Shown piece by piece: positions 12,991-16,813 of a DNA stretch of 16,813 nucleotides (positions are counted from its first letter, which is position 1; the number at the start of each line of letters is the position of its first letter). The position numbers were made by a program, and so were the translations under genes. Origin of the DNA: SAR324 cluster bacterium (GTDB lineage Bacteria; SAR324; JACQKK01); NCBI GenBank assembly GCA_027296185.1, contig JAPUJL010000289.1:1-16813 (forward strand). The letters are read 5' to 3'. The notes beneath the pieces were generated by a model, which did not search any database, was not told where the DNA came from, and saw only the letters and a list, made by a program, of their open reading frames with translations.

Positions 12991-13458
12991 TTAATCCGCC
13001 CGGCTCTGTCCCTGCTGGTAAATCTCCCGGGCCAGGACGAATGCCTCGTATCCGTCCACCGACTCCCCGAACTTGGCCCGAACGCGGTACCGGTATTCCA
13101 TCAACTCCTCGTCCACGGCTTCCATCTCGCACCCCACTACCTCGACCTCCAGGGCGAGCACGCCCATGGCGCTCAGCACGATGTGGGTGCCCGGGGCGAT
13201 CTCGTGATCCGAGAAGAACGAAACCCCGCCCGCGGATAGGTCCCGGATCTCGTAGCTCTTGGGCTTATCGTGCATGAACACGTGCAAGCCGGCGGGAAAG
13301 GTGACGCGGGGATGCTTGCGCCGCTCCGCGTCCGGATGCGCCGCCGGCTCCCCCGATTCGCGGAGCCAGTCCTGGATTTGGCGTTCGTATGGCTCCTTCC
13401 AACGGTCGCCGGGCGGCTGGGACGGATTGGGAGGGTCGGGAGGATCGTAAGCGGTCAT
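12991..13458 (-). CDS. PilZ domain protein
   Basis: This 155-residue soluble protein has a proline-rich N-terminus (about 5-18) and a PilZ domain. The c-di-GMP-binding RxxxR motif is R47-K-H-P-R51 and the D/NxSxxG motif is D73-L-S75-A-G-G78, both intact, so second-messenger binding is likely. The barrel continues through HIVLSAMGVLALEVEVVGCEM and YRYRVRAKFG. There is no output domain, so it presumably acts by binding a partner. A weak ribosome site precedes the ATG, and no in-frame alternative lies before the domain. It stands alone between the SPFH operon (convergent) and the cox-type operon (same strand, 443 bases upstream). Confidence 0.88.
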   Translation of the reverse strand: MTAYDPPDPPNPSQPPGDRWKEPYERQIQDWLRESGEPAAHPDAERRKHPRVTFPAGLHVFMHDKPKSYEIRDLSAGGVSFFSDHEIAPGTHIVLSAMGVLALEVEVVGCEMEAVDEELMEYRYRVRAKFGESVDGYEAFVLAREIYQQGQSRAD

Positions 13459-13578
13459 GGGAGCTGTGCGGTGAGGAATTGATTCAAGTGAATTCGGCCG
13501 GAGCCGATCCCCGCTATCGTGCCTTTAGTCGGACCGTGATCGCCGCCTTGGTGCTGAATTTCGCTTAATTCTGCCGCG

Positions 13579-13723
13579 CTCTTCCCTTCGACTTCGCTCA
13601 GGGCAGGCGAGACAACCCCGCGTTGCGGGGATTCCTTAGGAACGCGGCCCACCTATTGCTCTCAAATGCCCGTTGCCCGGTGTCCTCATCCCGAGGAGCC
13701 GAAGGAGCGGGAGTCTCGAATGA
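13579..13723. repeat. REP-like repeat cluster
   Basis: The block begins with cccttcgacttcgctcaggg (near 13584-13603), a sequence form frequent in intergenic repeats of environmental genomes. It continues with the hairpin CCCCGC-gtt-GCGGGG (13616-13630) and ends with catcccgaggagccgaagga and a tail tctcgaatgac (to about 13723). The order of cttcgctcag-like and gaatgac-like pieces is shared with the degenerate copies near 285-312 and 3730-3790. Confidence 0.5.
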
Positions 13724-13860
13724 CGCGGTGCCAGGGCCTCCAACATGGGGACTCCTTACCAATGTAACGCGCCGCACCGAGTTTCGGTTCGATGGCACAG
13801 GTCAAGGCCGAACCCCGAAACCGCCATCGCCACGCTTCACGAGTGAACCGTAGCCGGACC

Positions 13861-13878
13861 GGGAGCGGGGCCGCTCCC
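13861..13878 (-). terminator. Hairpin downstream of coxG
   Basis: GGGAGCGG (13861-13868) and CCGCTCCC (13871-13878) form a near-perfect stem 23 bases beyond the coxG stop, where the minus-strand operon should end. No T-run follows, so termination is plausible but unproven. Confidence 0.35.
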
Positions 13879-13901
13879 ATGGGGATGGCGGCGGCGGGCC
13901 A

Positions 13902-14345
13902 TCAGTCGCCCGCTTCCGCCTCCGCGCCGAGGCCGGCGAAGAACTTGTCCGCCATTTGCCGGGAAATACCGCCGATCATGCGCTGGCCCACACGGGCGAT
14001 CAATCCCCCGATTTGCAGATCGCCGGAATAGGCCAGGCGGGTGGTGCCGCCCTCCGCTACCAGCCGCACCTGTCCGGTGCCCTTGACGAACCCCGGCTTG
14101 CCCGATCCTTCGATGCTGAGGGTATAGCCCTCGTTGGGCCGCTTCTCGCTCAGGGCCAGTTTGGCCTGGTAGGTGCCCTTGATCGGCCCGATGCGGATGG
14201 TCAGCACCGCCGCGTAGGCGTCGTCCCCGGCGGGTTCCAGGGAGTCGCAGCCGGGCAGGTGCTTCGCGATGACCGCGGGATCGTTCAACATCTCCCACAC
14301 CCGCTCGACGGGGGCATTAATGGAAAACTCGCCTTCCAGTTTCAC
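13902..14345 (-). CDS. coxG: CoxG family (SRPBCC) carbon-monoxide-dehydrogenase accessory protein
   Basis: This 147-residue protein is a START/SRPBCC-fold CoxG protein, which accompanies molybdenum hydroxylases of the CO dehydrogenase/xanthine dehydrogenase class. CoxG has been linked to membrane anchoring or quinone delivery for CODH. Family features are the opening KLEGEFSINAPVERVWEMLNDP, then HLPGCDSLEP (about 29-38), IGPIKGTY (about 52-59), and GTGQVRL followed by YSGDLQIGGLIARVGQRMI. Members often carry a C-terminal membrane helix; this one stops shortly after KFFAGLGAEAEAGD and lacks it. The start is a GTG with a weak GGAAA upstream. It is 69 bases after coxM and is the last gene of that minus-strand operon. 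Confidence 0.85.
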   Translation of the reverse strand: MKLEGEFSINAPVERVWEMLNDPAVIAKHLPGCDSLEPAGDDAYAAVLTIRIGPIKGTYQAKLALSEKRPNEGYTLSIEGSGKPGFVKGTGQVRLVAEGGTTRLAYSGDLQIGGLIARVGQRMIGGISRQMADKFFAGLGAEAEAGD

Positions 14346-14414
14346 GACGTTTCCGATTGGTGCTCGAACGGCGGATTGGGGACGGCTCCCCGCGAACCTC
14401 CGCTCGTGCCGCGG

Positions 14415-15266
14415 TCAGACCCTTGCGCCCTCGATGGCGCGGCGGGTAAAGACCTTGGCCAGGTGCAACCGATACTCCGGCGAGGCGTTGAGCGGATCGC
14501 CCAGGGGATCCTTGGCATCGCCGGCCACCTGCTCCGCCGCGGCGGCGATCGCCCCATCGTCCAGCGCCTTGCCGGCCAGCGCCCGCTCCACCGCGACCGC
14601 CCGGAACGCCGTGGGCGATACGCCCGTCACCCCGACCCGCGCGCCGGTGCAATTGGCTCCGTTCATCTCCAATGCGACGGCCACCCCCACCACGGCGAAG
14701 CCCGAGGCCTGCTGGGCCATCTTGGCGTAGCAGGTGTTTCTGCCCGTGGCGATCACGGTGATCCGCACCAGAATCTCGTCCGGCTCGATTGCGGTGGTCA
14801 GCGAATCCACCAGGAAGTCCTTGATGGCGACCGTGCGCTCGCTTTTGCCCTGCAAGGTGAGCTGGGCATCCAGGGCCACCAGCGCCGCGGGCAGGTCCGC
14901 GGACGGATCGTTGTGGACGACGCTGCCGCCGAGGGTGCCCCGGTTCCGTACCTGGACGTCCCCCACCGCCGCCGCCGTCTGCGCCAGCAGCGGGCACTTG
15001 TCCAACACCGTCTTCGAGCTTTCCAGCTCGTAATAGGTGGTGCCCGCGCCAATGGTCAAATTACCGCCGGATTCGGAGAGGCCCTTCAGCTCGCCCACCT
15101 TGCGCAGATCGATGAGATGCTTCGGCGCCGCCAGGCGCAGCTTCATGATGGGGATCAGGCTCATCCCACCCGTGACGATCTTCGCGTCGTCGCCATACTG
15201 ACCCAGCAGCGTCACCGCTTCCTGCAGGGAGGCGGGCGCATGATATTCGAACGATTCCGCATACAT
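14415..15266 (-). CDS. coxM: Molybdenum hydroxylase FAD-binding (CoxM-like) subunit
   Basis: This 283-residue medium subunit of a CO dehydrogenase/xanthine dehydrogenase-family enzyme passes electrons from the iron-sulfur subunit to FAD and on to an acceptor. The first FAD-binding motif is VTGGMSLIPIMKLR (31-44) and the second is RGTLGGSVVHNDPSADLPA (109-127), both intact. The C-terminal domain follows from about residue 170. The start is firm, with AGGGAGGAA about 8 bases before the ATG. It begins 15 bases after the large-subunit stop, so the two are co-transcribed. The 2Fe-2S small subunit (CoxS) is not in the visible operon and may lie beyond the right edge. Confidence 0.92.
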   Translation of the reverse strand: MYAESFEYHAPASLQEAVTLLGQYGDDAKIVTGGMSLIPIMKLRLAAPKHLIDLRKVGELKGLSESGGNLTIGAGTTYYELESSKTVLDKCPLLAQTAAAVGDVQVRNRGTLGGSVVHNDPSADLPAALVALDAQLTLQGKSERTVAIKDFLVDSLTTAIEPDEILVRITVIATGRNTCYAKMAQQASGFAVVGVAVALEMNGANCTGARVGVTGVSPTAFRAVAVERALAGKALDDGAIAAAAEQVAGDAKDPLGDPLNASPEYRLHLAKVFTRRAIEGARV

Positions 15267-15281
15267 GACCGGTTCCTCCCT

Positions 15282-16813
15282 TTAGGTGGATGCCTGTTGA
15301 ATCGCCTTCCAGACCTTTTCGGGCTTGAAAGGCATGTCGAGGGAATCGACCCCCAGCGGCGCCAGCGCATCGTGGACGGCGTTGAAGGTCGCCGAGAGGG
15401 AGCCGATGGTGCCGGCTTCCCCGATGCCCTTGGCCCCCAGCGGATTGACCGGCGAGGGGGTGACGGTGTGGTGGCACTCGAAGTTGGGCAGCATGATCGA
15501 CTTGGGCATGGCGTAGTCGGTCAGCTCGCCGGTGATCAGCTGGCCATACTCGTCGTAGACCGCCTCCTCGAACAGCGCCTGGGCGATGCCCTGGGCGATG
15601 CCGCCGTGAACCTGCCCGTCGCAGAGCAGCGGGTTGATCACCGTGCCGCAGTCGTCCACCGCCACGAATCGCTTGATCTCCACCTCGCCGGTGTCCTTGT
15701 CGATCTCCACCACGCACACGTGGGTGCCGAAGGGGAACGTCAGGTTCGAGGCCTCGAAGCGGCTGGTGGCCTCCAGACCCGGCTCGATGTCGGTGGGCGC
15801 GGTGCCCGGGCCCTGCCAGCTGAAGTCGTAGGCCGTAAAGACGATGTCCGCCAGGGCCACCTTGCGCTCCGGCTCGCCGGTCACGAACACCTCGGCGTTG
15901 GCGTAGCTGACGCTGTCCGCCTGGACGTCCAGCAGCCGGGCGCCGATCTGCTTGATCTTCGCGACGACCTTGTCCAGGGACATGGAAAGCGCCGCGCCGC
16001 CGATGGCGATGTTGCGGCTGCCGTAGGTGCCGTTTCCGTAGGGGGCCACGTCGGTATCCGAGTGCATCACCCGGATGTTTTCCATGGGCACCCCCAACCC
16101 GTCGGCGGCAATCTGGGCGAAGGCCGTCTCGCCGCCCTGACCGTGGGGCGAGGTGCCGGTGAGCACCGTCACCATTCCCGTCGGCTCCAGCTTCACGGTC
16201 GAAACGTCCCAGAAGCCCACGCCGGGAGGTCCCAGGAACGACGGCCCCACCCCGCACAGCTCGACGTAGGAGGACAGCCCGATCCCCACGATCCGCCCCT
16301 CGGCACGCGCCTTCTTTTGCTCCTCGCGGAGGGCTTTGTAGTTCACCACCTCCAGGGCCTTATCGAGGGTCTTGTTGTAGTCGCCGCTGTCGTACATCAT
16401 CCCCGTGGCCGCGGCGGCCGGGAACTCCGTCAGGAAGTTCTTGCGCCGCACATCGGTGGGGTCCATGTTCAGCGTCCGCGCGATCAGTTCCATGCTCCGC
16501 TCGGCGACCAGCGCCGCCTCGGGCCGGCCTGCGCCGCGGTAAGCATCGGTGGCCATCTTGTTTGTGAAGACGCCGATTTCCTCGAAGCAGGCGGCGGGAA
16601 TCTTGTAGCAACCGGTCATCATGCCCACTAGGAACGAGGCGATGGCCGGGGTAAACATTTGCATCTGGGCCCCCAGGTCCAGATAAGCCTTCACTTTCAT
16701 GGCCTGCCAATCGCCATCCTTGTTGAAGGCGATCTCCACGTGCTTGCGGACCCCCCGGCCGTGGATGGTGGTGCTGAAATTCTCCCGCCGCTTTTCGATC
16801 CATTTCACCGGCT
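15282..16813 (-). CDS. coxL: Molybdenum hydroxylase large (CoxL-like, form II) subunit, partial
   Basis: This is the C-terminal 509 residues of a molybdopterin-cytosine-dinucleotide hydroxylase large subunit. The frame is open through the right edge, where PVKWIEKRREN continues the family's RPVKW-x-E-x-RRE motif, so roughly 270 N-terminal residues lie outside. The active-site loop reads DAYRGAGRPEA (AYRGAGR at about 89-95 of the visible part). This is the form-II signature, not the Cys-containing AYRCSFR of genuine form-I CO dehydrogenase, so the substrate may not be CO. Downstream landmarks are the molybdenum-site loops GTSPHGQGGET and GAKGIGEAGTIGS, the latter with the catalytic Glu. It leads coxM and coxG in the operon. 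Confidence 0.92.
   Translation of the reverse strand, partial: PVKWIEKRRENFSTTIHGRGVRKHVEIAFNKDGDWQAMKVKAYLDLGAQMQMFTPAIASFLVGMMTGCYKIPAACFEEIGVFTNKMATDAYRGAGRPEAALVAERSMELIARTLNMDPTDVRRKNFLTEFPAAAATGMMYDSGDYNKTLDKALEVVNYKALREEQKKARAEGRIVGIGLSSYVELCGVGPSFLGPPGVGFWDVSTVKLEPTGMVTVLTGTSPHGQGGETAFAQIAADGLGVPMENIRVMHSDTDVAPYGNGTYGSRNIAIGGAALSMSLDKVVAKIKQIGARLLDVQADSVSYANAEVFVTGEPERKVALADIVFTAYDFSWQGPGTAPTDIEPGLEATSRFEASNLTFPFGTHVCVVEIDKDTGEVEIKRFVAVDDCGTVINPLLCDGQVHGGIAQGIAQALFEEAVYDEYGQLITGELTDYAMPKSIMLPNFECHHTVTPSPVNPLGAKGIGEAGTIGSLSATFNAVHDALAPLGVDSLDMPFKPEKVWKAIQQAST

Larger units (their letters stand above)
13459..13901. other. Intergenic region with REP-like elements
   Basis: No credible gene lies in these 443 bases between coxG and the PilZ gene. 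The region carries repeat-like sequence around 13579-13725 and two hairpins. Open frames here are short and read through the repeats. Confidence 0.55.

Noticed and set aside
13956..16631. 891-codon plus-strand frame across coxG, coxM and coxL
   Set aside because: Longest open frame in the window but antisense to three clear molybdenum hydroxylase genes. Its length reflects strong GC3 bias only.
1..16813. CRISPR array, tRNA, rRNA, integrase or insertion sequence
   Set aside because: I found no regularly spaced repeats, cloverleaf-like sequence, rRNA segments or transposase/integrase motifs on either strand.

Overview
The window is high-GC bacterial chromosome with very high third-position GC in its genes. 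A lipoprotein signal, a PilZ protein and SPFH/NfeD membrane genes suggest a Gram-negative organism, plausibly an uncultured proteobacterium or relative. I cannot name the taxon. Degenerate REP-like elements of a type common in environmental genomes sit in three intergenic gaps.

Layout. 1-358 holds no recognisable gene. A larE-type sulfur transferase (minus) with a clear sigma70-like promoter is divergent from a CitE/HpcH-family CoA-ester lyase (plus) whose upstream reading frame is broken by an in-frame amber codon. A helical protein of unknown function (minus), a DUF423 membrane protein (plus) and a small DUF4156-like lipoprotein (minus) follow. The core is a four-gene minus-strand operon at 4662-9500, in transcription order: a ThDP-dependent 2-hydroxyacyl-CoA lyase-like enzyme, a B12-binding mutase small subunit, a MeaB-type GTPase and an acyl-CoA mutase large subunit. 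Next come a 5'-truncated alanyl-tRNA editing gene, a plus-strand nfeD plus two tandem SPFH (stomatin-like) genes, a PilZ protein, and a minus-strand CoxL-CoxM-CoxG set of a form-II molybdenum hydroxylase. Its CoxL runs off the right edge.

Central interpretation. The mutase large subunit carries the residue set that separates 2-hydroxyisobutyryl-CoA mutase from methylmalonyl-CoA mutase: Ile for the substrate Tyr, Asp in the S-x-D-F-D motif, and Gln for the carboxylate-binding Arg. With a 2-hydroxyacyl-CoA lyase-type ThDP enzyme in the same operon, this gives a two-step route: acetone (or another short ketone) + formyl-CoA <-> 2-hydroxyisobutyryl-CoA <-> 3-hydroxybutyryl-CoA, leading to acetyl-CoA. 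The small subunit carries the cobalamin and the GTPase would maintain the mutase. This resembles the acetone-activation route proposed for sulfate reducers such as Desulfococcus biacutus, and run the other way it would degrade 2-hydroxyisobutyrate. The direction, the formyl-CoA source and the 3-hydroxyacyl-CoA dehydrogenase cannot be read from this window.
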